From the NCBI GenBank assembly GCA_013812265.1, contig JACCTQ010000325.1, positions 1 to 9,407 on the forward strand: a stretch of DNA of 9,407 nt. The letters are read 5' to 3'. Under the pieces are notes generated by a model. The model had not been told where the DNA came from, searched no databases, and saw only the letters and a list, made by a program, of their open reading frames with translations. Of this stretch, positions 1 through 5,934 are shown in pieces (positions within the stretch are counted from its first letter, which is position 1; each line of letters opens with the position of its first letter). This stretch comes from Actinomycetota bacterium. Lineage in GTDB: Bacteria; Actinomycetota; Thermoleophilia; Gaiellales; Gaiellaceae. The translations under genes and the position numbers were made by a program.

Positions 1-78
1 GGCGACGAGGACGGCGACTCCCAGCGCGCCTGCGCGACTGGGGCGCGAGCGGAGCTGGCGGAGCAGGAACCTCAGCAC
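1..78 (-). CDS. ABC transporter permease, FtsX/MacB-like (N-terminal 26 codons only)
   Basis: Only the first 26 codons are in the window; the gene continues past the left edge. Reading the minus strand from a GTG at 78 gives VLRFLLRQLRSRPSRAGALG followed by VAVLVA. This is the usual opening of an FtsX/MacB-type permease: a short amphipathic stretch rich in Leu and Arg, then the start of the first membrane helix. An AGGA lies four bases upstream of the GTG. The same frame is open back to the stop codon of the propeller gene at 157-159, but has no other ATG, GTG or TTG codon in between. The gene follows the ABC ATPase and propeller genes on the same strand, which is where the missing membrane subunit would be expected. 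The family call is an inference from 26 residues and gene order. Confidence 0.6.
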   Translation of the reverse strand, partial: MLRFLLRQLRSRPSRAGALGVAVLVA

Positions 79-156
79 AGGGTCCTGGAGGGCTCCGAGT
101 AGACTGGGCGGGTAGCCGAAGGCGTGAGAGCCGTCACGGCCTTCAAGCGGTGGCGC

Positions 157-1068
157 TCATCCGCGCGCCAGGCCCAGCGGTTGCCATGAGGGCTCGGCAT
201 CGCTGGCAGGATCGCTCGTCAGCCTTTTCAGCCGGCCACCGTTCGCAGGCATGACGTAGAGGTCAGCCTGTTCGCCGAGACGTTGTCTCGAGAATACGAT
301 TCGACGGCCGTCGGGCGACCAGCTTGGCTTCTGGTCGTTCGCGAGATCACGCGTGAGGCGACGCGGGTCCTTTCCGTTCACTTCCATCACGTAAATCTCG
401 AAATTCCCGTCGCGGTCGCTCGAGAACGCGATCTTCTTCCCGTCGGGCGACCATTCGGGCGCGCCGTCGTTGGCGGGATCAAGCGTGAGCCGGCGCCGAG
501 CCGTACCGTCCCAGCGAGCGACGTAGATATCGGCCTTGCGCTCGGGAACGACGCCGACGAATGCGATCCTCTTTCCGTCGGGCGACCAGACGGGCCGGCT
601 TGCGTTCCTGGCAAGCCTCCGGAGTCTTTTCCCGTCCGCATTGATGACGTAGGCGTCGACGACCCCCGACGCAGCTCGCGCGAAGACGAGCCTCCTGCCG
701 TTAGGCGACCAGGCCGGCCCACCGTCGAACACGTCCAGCGAGTGATCGGTCAGCTTCCGTACCCGGCCACCTCGGGCGCTTACGAGTGACACTCCTTGGC
801 GATGCCCGCGGATGCTCGAGAAAGCGATCGTCCTACCGTCCGGCGACCACGCGGGAGCCCCCTGCTCACCGCCCTTGACCAGCCGCTGCACAGCGCCGCC
901 CTCGGCGTTCATCACGTACAGCTCGGAAGTCCCCCCGCGGTAGCTGACGAACGCGATCTTGCCGTTGCGGCCGGGAAACGCCGACGATGCCGGCTCCGCT
1001 GCGGCGGGAACGAGGGCGAGCAAGGCAACGAGCACTAGCGGCAGTGACGCAGCGATCCCTCTGGTCAC
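157..1068 (-). CDS. Secreted TolB-like six-bladed beta-propeller protein
   Basis: The product has 303 residues. Residues 1-30 form a signal peptide (MTRG, a Leu/Val/Ala core, then Ala-rich PAAAEPASSA), so it should act outside the membrane. The rest is a chain of TolB/PD40-type blades. W-S-P-(D/N)-G motifs are at 74-78, 120-124, 161-165, 206-210 and 250-254, each followed by an I-A-F-type strand and an (I/L)-Y-V strand. A first blade begins at NGKIAF (35-40) and the chain closes at SWQPLG (294-299), giving about six blades. No catalytic domain is fused, so a binding or scaffold role is likely. The GTG start overlaps the ATPase stop by four bases (GTGA), which implies translational coupling. 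The protein sits between ATPase and permease genes and may be an accessory of that transporter. The fold is well supported; the partner is inferred. Confidence 0.85.
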   Translation of the reverse strand: MTRGIAASLPLVLVALLALVPAAAEPASSAFPGRNGKIAFVSYRGGTSELYVMNAEGGAVQRLVKGGEQGAPAWSPDGRTIAFSSIRGHRQGVSLVSARGGRVRKLTDHSLDVFDGGPAWSPNGRRLVFARAASGVVDAYVINADGKRLRRLARNASRPVWSPDGKRIAFVGVVPERKADIYVARWDGTARRRLTLDPANDGAPEWSPDGKKIAFSSDRDGNFEIYVMEVNGKDPRRLTRDLANDQKPSWSPDGRRIVFSRQRLGEQADLYVMPANGGRLKRLTSDPASDAEPSWQPLGLARG

Positions 1069-1838
1069 GAGTCCATCCGGCTGATGCGCTCGAGCACGGG
1101 CCCGGTCTCGGCCTGGCGCGGCACCTCGACGTGGTCGACGACGCGCCCGTCGAGCAGTCGCACGACGCGGTCGCAGCTGGCCGCGACGAGTGGGTTGTGC
1201 GTCACCACGATCACCGTCATGCCGCGCTGCTCGCGCAGCTGGAGCAGCAGCTGCATGATCTCCGTGCCCGTGGCCGAGTCGAGATTGCCGGTCGGCTCGT
1301 CGGCGAGTAGGAGACGTGGATCGTTGATCAGGGCACGAGCGATGGCAACGCGCTGCTGCTCGCCGCCCGAGAGCTGGGACGGGAGCGAGTCCTCACGTCC
1401 GGCCAGACCGACGGCAGCAAGGAGCTCGGTCGCGCGCTCGACCTTGTCGAAGGCGGTGCGGTAGGGGAGCACGGGGGCGGCCACGTTGTCGAGCGCCGTC
1501 AGAGCGGGCAGCAGATGGAAGCGCTGGAAGACGAAGCCGATTCCCTGCCGGTAGGCGACCTGCTCTTTGCGTGTCAACTCGGTGACGACCGTGTCGCCGG
1601 CGAGGATCCTGCCTTCGTCGGGCACGTCCATGGCTCCCACCACGTGCAGCAGTGTCGACTTGCCCGATCCCGAAGGGCCGGTGACGGCGGCGGCCAAGCC
1701 ACCCCCGATCGCCAAGCTGACGTCGTCGAGCGCCGTGATCACCCGCCCACCGGTCGAGTAGCGCTTGCTCACGGCAGCCAGCTCCACGCGCGCGCCGGTC
1801 GAGCCTTTAGGCTGCAGTGGCGTCTGCAATGACTCCAT
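1065..1838 (-). CDS. ABC transporter ATP-binding protein, MacB/LolD type
   Basis: This is a cytoplasmic ATPase subunit that would power a FtsX/MacB-like permease, 257 residues from the ATG at 1838. All nucleotide-binding motifs are intact: Walker A GPSGSGKST (54-62), Q-loop Gln105 in FVFQRFHLLP, signature LSGGEQQR (156-163), Walker B LLLADEP (176-182) with catalytic Glu181, and switch His214 in VVTHN. The phrases FQRFHLLPALTALDNV and DEPTGNLDS are typical of the MacB/LolD/FtsE group that works with lipoprotein-release, drug or peptide efflux permeases. A GTG at 1850 in the same frame would add four residues, but it lies inside the likely -10 element (TATAGT, 1854-1849) and has no ribosome binding site, so I prefer the ATG. 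The gene is divergent from a PadR regulator and leads the operon with the propeller gene and the partial permease gene. Confidence 0.92.
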   Translation of the reverse strand: MESLQTPLQPKGSTGARVELAAVSKRYSTGGRVITALDDVSLAIGGGLAAAVTGPSGSGKSTLLHVVGAMDVPDEGRILAGDTVVTELTRKEQVAYRQGIGFVFQRFHLLPALTALDNVAAPVLPYRTAFDKVERATELLAAVGLAGREDSLPSQLSGGEQQRVAIARALINDPRLLLADEPTGNLDSATGTEIMQLLLQLREQRGMTVIVVTHNPLVAASCDRVVRLLDGRVVDHVEVPRQAETGPVLERISRMDS

Positions 1839-1890
1839 CGAGGCCAACACTATATACTGACAATCTACTGCGCGAGCCCGCCATTTACTG
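1839..1890. promoter_or_regulatory. Divergent overlapping promoters with three TACTG repeats
   Basis: This 52-base spacer separates the ABC ATPase and PadR genes and is AT-rich compared with its surroundings. On the minus strand TATAGT (1854-1849) is a good -10 element that would start RNA within a few bases of the ATPase ATG at 1838. On the plus strand TATACT (1853-1858) is a good -10 element for padR, with a weak -35 (ATGACT, 1829-1834). The two elements overlap. TACTG occurs at 1855-1859, 1866-1870 and 1886-1890, with start-to-start spacings of 11 and 20 bases, close to one and two helical turns. PadR proteins often regulate themselves and a neighbouring transporter, so these repeats are a candidate operator. 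The promoter calls are inferences from sequence match. Confidence 0.5.
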
Positions 1891-2490
1891 ATGCCGATCC
1901 AGCATGCCGTCCTTGCCCTGCTCGGCGAAGGCCCGAGCTACGGCTACGAGCTGAAGCCGAGCTTCGAGGAGGCGATCGGCCCGCAATGGGGCGAGCTCAA
2001 CATCGGCCACCTCTACCAGATCCTCGATCGCCTGATCCGAGACGAGCTGGTGACGAGCGAGGTGATTCCCCAGACCGATCGTCCCAACAAGACCGTGTAC
2101 CGGCTGACGGACGCCGGCCGCGCGGAGCTGGAGCGCTGGCTGGAGGCGCCCTTCGTCCGCCAGGGCGGCTACCGCGACGACTTCTTCTTGAAGCTCTTTG
2201 CCGCCTCGCGGCTCGGGCGACGGGCTCTGGGCAAGGTCGTGCGCGTGCAGCGCCAGGCCTACCTCGAGGAGCTTGCGGCCCTGGCGCAGCTTCGCTCGCA
2301 GCACGCCGACGACCCCCTGGTCAAGCTCCTGATCGAGGCCGCCGTGCTTCATACCGAAGCGAATCTCCGAGTTGTGGAGCTGGCCGACGAGGCGAGGCCC
2401 GTACTCGCCGAGAGCAAGCGACGCGGAAGAGCTGCTGTGGCCGAGGAGGAGCGTGGCCGCGCGTCCCGCGCCGGATCGCCCACCCGGTAG
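1891..2490 (+). CDS. PadR-family transcriptional regulator
   Basis: The product has 199 residues. Residues 1-85 are a PadR winged helix: MPIQHAVLALLGEGPSYGYE is the family's opening, GHLYQILDRLIRDELV (39-54) is the recognition-helix region, and KTVYRLTDAGRAEL (67-80) is the wing. Residues 90-175 are predicted mostly helical and fit the PadR C-terminal dimerisation domain (Vir_act_alpha_C type). The last 25 residues are charged and low-complexity (ESKRRGRAAVAEEERGR). There is no Shine-Dalgarno sequence before the ATG. It is transcribed away from the ABC operon and probably represses both that operon and itself, as PadR proteins paired with ABC exporters commonly do. The stop codon is three bases from the end of the convergent downstream gene, and no terminator hairpin is visible between them. 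The inducer cannot be read from the sequence. Confidence 0.92.
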   Translation: MPIQHAVLALLGEGPSYGYELKPSFEEAIGPQWGELNIGHLYQILDRLIRDELVTSEVIPQTDRPNKTVYRLTDAGRAELERWLEAPFVRQGGYRDDFFLKLFAASRLGRRALGKVVRVQRQAYLEELAALAQLRSQHADDPLVKLLIEAAVLHTEANLRVVELADEARPVLAESKRRGRAAVAEEERGRASRAGSPTR

Positions 2491-2493
2491 CGA

Positions 2494-3078
2494 TCAGAAG
2501 CGCTTGAACGGCTGCTCGACGAGCACCCTGATGATTCTGGGCGGGCGGGACGGTCGACCCATGACGGTCTCGCCGGCGCCGACGACGAAGATCGTGTGGG
2601 GCCGGTTGGGACTTCCCAGGAGACATTCCTTGCGACGATTTGACGTGACTCCATAGAAGTTCTGGCAACGGAGGCCTCGGTACGTGCGCGCGAGCTTCAC
2701 CTCTAGGGCGCTGACGCCGACGCCCTCGCGCGTCTTGTTCTCGTCGACATGGCTCATGGCGAAGACGACTCGCCGCTTGCCCGGGCGCCCGAGATAGCCA
2801 ACCGTGTAAGACGTGTAGTCATACGGATAGGTGTACTCGAGGTACTCGGTGGCCGTCCCTTTACGGATCCGCTTGACGAGCCGCGAGCCGGGGTCGAGCT
2901 TGCGCAGCGCCCGCCGCGCAGCCTGCTCGCTCATGCCCAGCCGGAGCGGGCCGACGCTCTTGCCCGGGACGATCGGTCCTCGTAGAAACTCGGCCTGCTT
3001 CGTAGCCTCCGCCGTAGACACTGAGAGGCACGCAAGGGACGCGGCAAGAGCGATCAGACCCAAGACGGCTCGGCGCAT
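2494..3078 (-). CDS. Small secreted protein of unknown function
   Basis: The ATG at 3078 is chosen because it opens a clean signal peptide: MRRAVLGLIALAASLACLSV, then a probable cleavage site after STAEA (residue 25). The product has 194 residues. The lipobox match before Cys17 is poor, so a soluble secreted protein is more likely than a lipoprotein. After the signal comes GKSVGPLRLGMSEQAARRAL (39-58), a 'G-x-L-x-L-G-M-(S/T)' turn plus helix common in small secreted bacterial proteins of BamE/SmpA-like shape. A Tyr-rich strand follows (EYTYPYDYTSYTVGY, 81-95), then a helix ending LARTYRGLRC (129-138). The mature part has only two cysteines, Cys138 and Cys152, a probable disulfide. I do not recognise a named family. 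It resembles the C-terminal domain of the 3757-5664 product across the sigma-factor gene. An in-frame upstream start at 3231 would bury the signal peptide and is rejected. Confidence 0.75.
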   Translation of the reverse strand: MRRAVLGLIALAASLACLSVSTAEATKQAEFLRGPIVPGKSVGPLRLGMSEQAARRALRKLDPGSRLVKRIRKGTATEYLEYTYPYDYTSYTVGYLGRPGKRRVVFAMSHVDENKTREGVGVSALEVKLARTYRGLRCQNFYGVTSNRRKECLLGSPNRPHTIFVVGAGETVMGRPSRPPRIIRVLVEQPFKRF

Positions 3079-3083
3079 CTCTA

Positions 3084-3100
3084 TACATTGACACAATGCA
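3084..3100. promoter_or_regulatory. Imperfect palindrome between the secreted-protein and sigma-factor genes
   Basis: TACATTG (3084-3090) and CAATGCA (3094-3100) form an inverted repeat with 7-base arms, one mismatch and a 3-base spacer; the inner five bases, CATTG and CAATG, match exactly. The site ends six bases upstream of the secreted-protein start at 3078 and lies 130 bases before the sigma-factor start. This fits an operator for the minus-strand gene, but no regulator is identified. The rest of the 151-base spacer (3079-3229) holds no other clear signal; no convincing promoter or ribosome binding site precedes the sigma gene. Confidence 0.3.
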
Positions 3101-3229
3101 TGGCTCTTGGCAAGGGTGCAGTCGCGGGGTCGAGGGACGTCCCGAGTCCCCGGCGACGTATGAGTGCTGAAAGGTTGCGGCCGTCCCGGACATAACAGTT
3201 GGCGTCGCCCGGCTCGGCGGCCTATCCCC

Positions 3230-3760
3230 ATGCTGAATCGAGACGAGCGACGGTTCCGAAAACGCTACGAGGCGACCTACGGGGCCGTGCTCGCCTACGC
3301 GCTGCGACGGACCGACCAGCCCGCAGACGCCCACGACGTCGTGGCGGAAACATTTCTGACCGCCTGGCGCCGTCGGGCGGTGCTGCCCGAGGGTGAGCGC
3401 ACGCTGCCCTGGCTGTACGGAGTCGCCTATCGCGTGATCGCCAACCAGGCGCGAAGCCGGCGCCGAAGCGAGCGTCTTTCCGCCCAGCTCGCAGCACAGC
3501 CGCGGCCGAGCCCGCAGGTGGAGGCCGACGTCTTGCGCGCGGCCGAGCTCGAGGCGATCAGGAGCGCTCTGGAGCGACTCGACCCGATGGAGCAGGAGGT
3601 GCTGCGACTGGCCGCCTGGGAGGGCCTGTCCCGGGCCGAGATCTCAGACGTGCTGGGCTGCTCGGAGAATGCGGCCACGCTCCGCCTGCACCGAGCGAGA
3701 AAGAGGCTGGCGGAGGAACTGGCGAAAGAAAACGAGCTGACCGGACATGAGTCGGCATGA
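3230..3760 (+). CDS. ECF (extracytoplasmic function) RNA polymerase sigma factor
   Basis: The product has 176 residues and only regions 2 and 4, as expected for an ECF sigma factor. Region 2 covers about residues 12-75: YGAVLAYALRRTDQPADAHD leads into VVAETFLTAWRR, the core-binding and -10 recognition helices, followed by LPWLYGVAYRVIANQARS. Region 4 covers about 105-162: ALERLDPMEQEVLRLAAWEG, then LSRAEISDVLGCSENAATLR, the helix-turn-helix that reads the -35 element. The start at 3230 is chosen because MLNRDERRFRKRYEATYGAV is a normal family beginning; a GTG at 3164 would add an atypical 22-residue Pro/Arg-rich extension. No Shine-Dalgarno precedes 3230. The last four bases overlap the next gene (ATGA, 3757-3760), so the two proteins should be made together. 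The coupled membrane protein is the likely partner. Target genes are unknown. Confidence 0.93.
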   Translation: MLNRDERRFRKRYEATYGAVLAYALRRTDQPADAHDVVAETFLTAWRRRAVLPEGERTLPWLYGVAYRVIANQARSRRRSERLSAQLAAQPRPSPQVEADVLRAAELEAIRSALERLDPMEQEVLRLAAWEGLSRAEISDVLGCSENAATLRLHRARKRLAEELAKENELTGHESA

Positions 3761-5664
3761 GCGAAGCGCGCGATCCTCTCGAGCTCCTGCGTCTCGCCGA
3801 TCCGGTCGCGTCCACCGACCTTCCGGACGGGCGCTCGCAGGAGGCGCGCGCCCTCCTGCGCGAGATCAGCGGGGCCGGGGGAAACACTCGTCGTCGTCTT
3901 GCGCTCGCGCTTTCGCTCGGCCTGGCCGTGACGGCTGTCGCAGGGGCGACCTCCTTCGGACAGACAGTCGTCAGAGGCAGCATCGAGCGCTTCGGCGCCT
4001 GGGTCGGCGGCGATCCAGGGAGCCCCGCGTCTCCGGCCGAGCAGAAGGCGTTCGAGGAGCTGAACGTCGAGGCCTACGCGCGCTTTCGCGAGAACACGAG
4101 GCTTCGCCTCTTGATGACGCGCACCGTGGCCGGAAAGCGCTTCCGCCTCCTCGGTTTCCGCGACGGCAGCTCGCTCTGCCTTCGCCTGATTCGCGCCGAT
4201 CGTCCCGGTGGCCGCAGCATCACGGCCTGCGTGCCGACACGAGAGCTGGACGCCCCCGCCGTGGTGGCGGCGTCGGGGACGCTCAGCTTCGGAAGGCCGG
4301 AGATCCGGGTGAGCGGCGTCATCGGCTTTGCGGACGACGAGGTGGAGCGGGTAGACGTCGTTCGCCAGCGCAGCGGCAAGAGCCGGGCCGCGCTCGCGAA
4401 CAACGCCTTCCTTTCCTTGCGAGCGCGGCCGGCGGGGACGGTTCAGCGCCACCCCCCGCCCGACGAGGTGGTCGAGATCCGCGCGCTGTCCGGCGGTGTC
4501 AGCAGGTGGGTCGAGTTCGTGACGGCCTACGGCATCTACCCGCGACGGCTGCGCGGAGCGCCGGTCTTCGTACGCGACTTCGAGCGGCCGAAGCCGGCTG
4601 CTCTTCCGGGTCCGGTCCAGTCGGTTCCGGCGACGCCGGCGTCGGTGCGCTGGATCGAGAGCATGGAGCCGCGCGGCCGGCGCCTGAACCTCGAGCGTTT
4701 TCGCTACGCCCGCGCACTTCAGCCCGATCCGAACAGCTCCTTCCGCGTCGGCGTCGTCCTGAACGGCCTGGATCGCGGGCTTCCCACGAAGGAGGTGCCC
4801 CTCTGCGTTACGAGCCTGGAGCCGCTCACTCGCACTCGCTCCCTTGGATTTCGTTGCGGGCGCGCGGCCGACCTGTTTCGCCGCCATGGCGCTTTCGTCC
4901 TCACCTCCTCGGGCTGGTTCTCGAGCAGCGGAGGCGGCCTCCAGTTCGAGCGCGTCGCGGGGTTGGCTTCCGATGGCGTCGCTTCCATGGAGCTCTACTT
5001 CCACGAGGGGCGGCGCGAGAGCGTGCCGCTAAAGGACAACACCTTCGCGCTGCTCGTGTCGCGAGCCGACCTGCCTGCCAAGCTCGTCGCTCGCGATCGC
5101 CGGGGCCACGCGATCAAGATCGAAGTCCTGCCCGGGCCGGGGCGGGTCCTGCGCTGCCCGGAGCGCTCTCTGGCCGCACTGCGCGCGCCACGTCGACGAC
5201 CTGGCCCCATCGGCCAACTCGATCTGGGCCGCCGGACGCTGGGCGGTCACCAGATCCTCGGCCGCACGCTGCCGCAGATCATCGCGGTGCTCGGGCGCCC
5301 TGTCGCGGTGAGCGCGGCGCACAACCGCCAATATGTCCGCTACGGACCTCCCTGGCAGCGGCGCTTGTCGATCTCCTTCCGGCCCCGGCGTCACGGGCGC
5401 CTCGTAGCCGTCGCCCTGTCGTTCGACGATGTCAACTTGACGGAACGGCGACTGGGTCTCCTCCTGCGCCGCAAACCCGCCGCGCTGCAACGAGCAATCC
5501 AGAAGATCTACGGCAAGGAGTACGAGCTGGTGGAGCCGTTCGGCTCGCTCCGCTACTGGGGAGGCTGTGGAGCGACGTTCGACGCCGTGGGGACGAACCG
5601 CTCCCTCACGTTCGGGATGTACGAGCCTCGCTGGCGGCCGTACCTGAGCCTCCGGCGCGACTGA
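3757..5664 (+). CDS. Large membrane-anchored protein coupled to the ECF sigma factor (putative non-classical anti-sigma/sensor)
   Basis: The product has 635 residues. Residues 1-46 are cytoplasmic and begin DPLELLRLADPVAST, an N-terminal pattern I associate with actinobacterial proteins encoded next to ECF factors. One membrane helix follows at about 47-68 (RRRLALALSLGLAVTAVAGA), leaving about 565 residues outside. That part shows an internal duplication, about 129-247 and 328-458: Cys141/Cys158 and Cys350/Cys367 have the same spacing, and VSGVIGFADDEV...NNAF matches VAGLASDGV...DNTF. From about 486 to 635 a separate domain (LGGHQILGRTLPQIIAVLGRP at 495-515, Cys604) resembles the secreted protein at 2494-3078. 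There is no H-x3-C-x2-C zinc anti-sigma motif. Overlap with the sigma gene by ATGA and the topology suggest that it holds or signals to the sigma factor; this is inference. Codon use looks like that of its neighbours. Confidence 0.75.
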   Translation: MSEARDPLELLRLADPVASTDLPDGRSQEARALLREISGAGGNTRRRLALALSLGLAVTAVAGATSFGQTVVRGSIERFGAWVGGDPGSPASPAEQKAFEELNVEAYARFRENTRLRLLMTRTVAGKRFRLLGFRDGSSLCLRLIRADRPGGRSITACVPTRELDAPAVVAASGTLSFGRPEIRVSGVIGFADDEVERVDVVRQRSGKSRAALANNAFLSLRARPAGTVQRHPPPDEVVEIRALSGGVSRWVEFVTAYGIYPRRLRGAPVFVRDFERPKPAALPGPVQSVPATPASVRWIESMEPRGRRLNLERFRYARALQPDPNSSFRVGVVLNGLDRGLPTKEVPLCVTSLEPLTRTRSLGFRCGRAADLFRRHGAFVLTSSGWFSSSGGGLQFERVAGLASDGVASMELYFHEGRRESVPLKDNTFALLVSRADLPAKLVARDRRGHAIKIEVLPGPGRVLRCPERSLAALRAPRRRPGPIGQLDLGRRTLGGHQILGRTLPQIIAVLGRPVAVSAAHNRQYVRYGPPWQRRLSISFRPRRHGRLVAVALSFDDVNLTERRLGLLLRRKPAALQRAIQKIYGKEYELVEPFGSLRYWGGCGATFDAVGTNRSLTFGMYEPRWRPYLSLRRD

Positions 5665-5934
5665 CTCGCCAGATCTCTGCCGTCCCTGCCGCCCCGAGTG
5701 CCAGTGTCCGATCACAACGGAGCCACGTGAACGAGTCGGGCTTGCGACCCACGGGCATCGGGGCAGCGGGCTATCCGAAAACGCCCGGGATCTCCCGCTG
5801 GCGTCGCCGCGGGTAGCGGTCCGAGGCTCACGCGAGTGCAGCGGCATTCAGGGGGAGCGGCGCGCCGGCGAAGTAAGGAAAAGTTCATCTTTCACGACTA
5901 CGCGCAGGTGCGACTACGCGCCATAGTGTGAACG
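5665..5934. other. 270-base intergenic region upstream of the molybdoenzyme operon
   Basis: No convincing gene is seen in this spacer. It contains a possible hairpin at 5764-5800, whose 7-base arms CAGCGGG and CCCGCTG pair around a 23-base loop; a competing shorter stem, CGGGC (5767-5771) with GCCCG (5783-5787), uses part of the same arm. The hairpin has no T-run after it, so it is only a weak candidate for the end of the sigma-factor operon. The last 60 bases become less GC-rich and carry a direct repeat and a -10-like element, listed separately. Confidence 0.4.
5895..5929 (+). promoter_or_regulatory. 11-base direct repeat and -10 element of a probable leaderless promoter
   Basis: CGACTACGCGC occurs exactly at 5895-5905 and again at 5911-5921, offset by 16 bases. 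It is followed by TAGTGT (5924-5929), which fits the actinobacterial -10 pattern TAnnnT. The hexamer ends five bases before the ATG at 5935, so transcription would begin at or next to the start codon. No Shine-Dalgarno sequence precedes that ATG, which agrees with leaderless translation. The repeats cover the -35 region, so they may be an activator or repressor site; no TTGACA-like -35 is visible. The direct repeat is certain; its function is inferred. Confidence 0.45.

Noticed and set aside
143..160. ATGA overlap at the end of the propeller gene (ATG at 160) as the start of the next gene
   Set aside because: This frame stops after five codons; the permease-like sequence lies in a different frame starting at 78.
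3088..3116. A perfect -35 hexamer TTGACA at 3088-3093 as the sigma-factor promoter
   Set aside because: No acceptable -10 element lies 16-19 bases downstream, and the hexamer is part of the palindrome at 3084-3100.
3164..3229. Upstream GTG start for the sigma factor
   Set aside because: It would add 22 residues rich in Pro, Arg and Gly that are not typical of ECF factors; the ATG at 3230 gives a normal N-terminus.
3079..3231. Longer N-terminus for the secreted protein (start at 3231)
   Set aside because: It would place 51 unstructured residues before an otherwise standard signal peptide.
3427..5004. A 525-codon open frame on the minus strand
   Set aside because: It runs antisense to two well-supported genes, has low-complexity Arg/Ala/Glu composition and no recognisable motif; long antisense frames are common in high-GC DNA.
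5764..5800. The hairpin in the intergenic region as a tRNA, riboswitch or intrinsic terminator
   Set aside because: It has no T-run, no cloverleaf and no molybdenum-cofactor (moco) riboswitch pattern that I can recognise; it may be a chance pairing in GC-rich DNA.
3747..5816. A 689-codon open frame on the plus strand overlapping the sigma-coupled protein
   Set aside because: It is the +1 shadow of the 3757-5664 gene: composition is dominated by Arg, Pro, Ala and Gly with no domain, while the other frame has a membrane helix and repeated domains.
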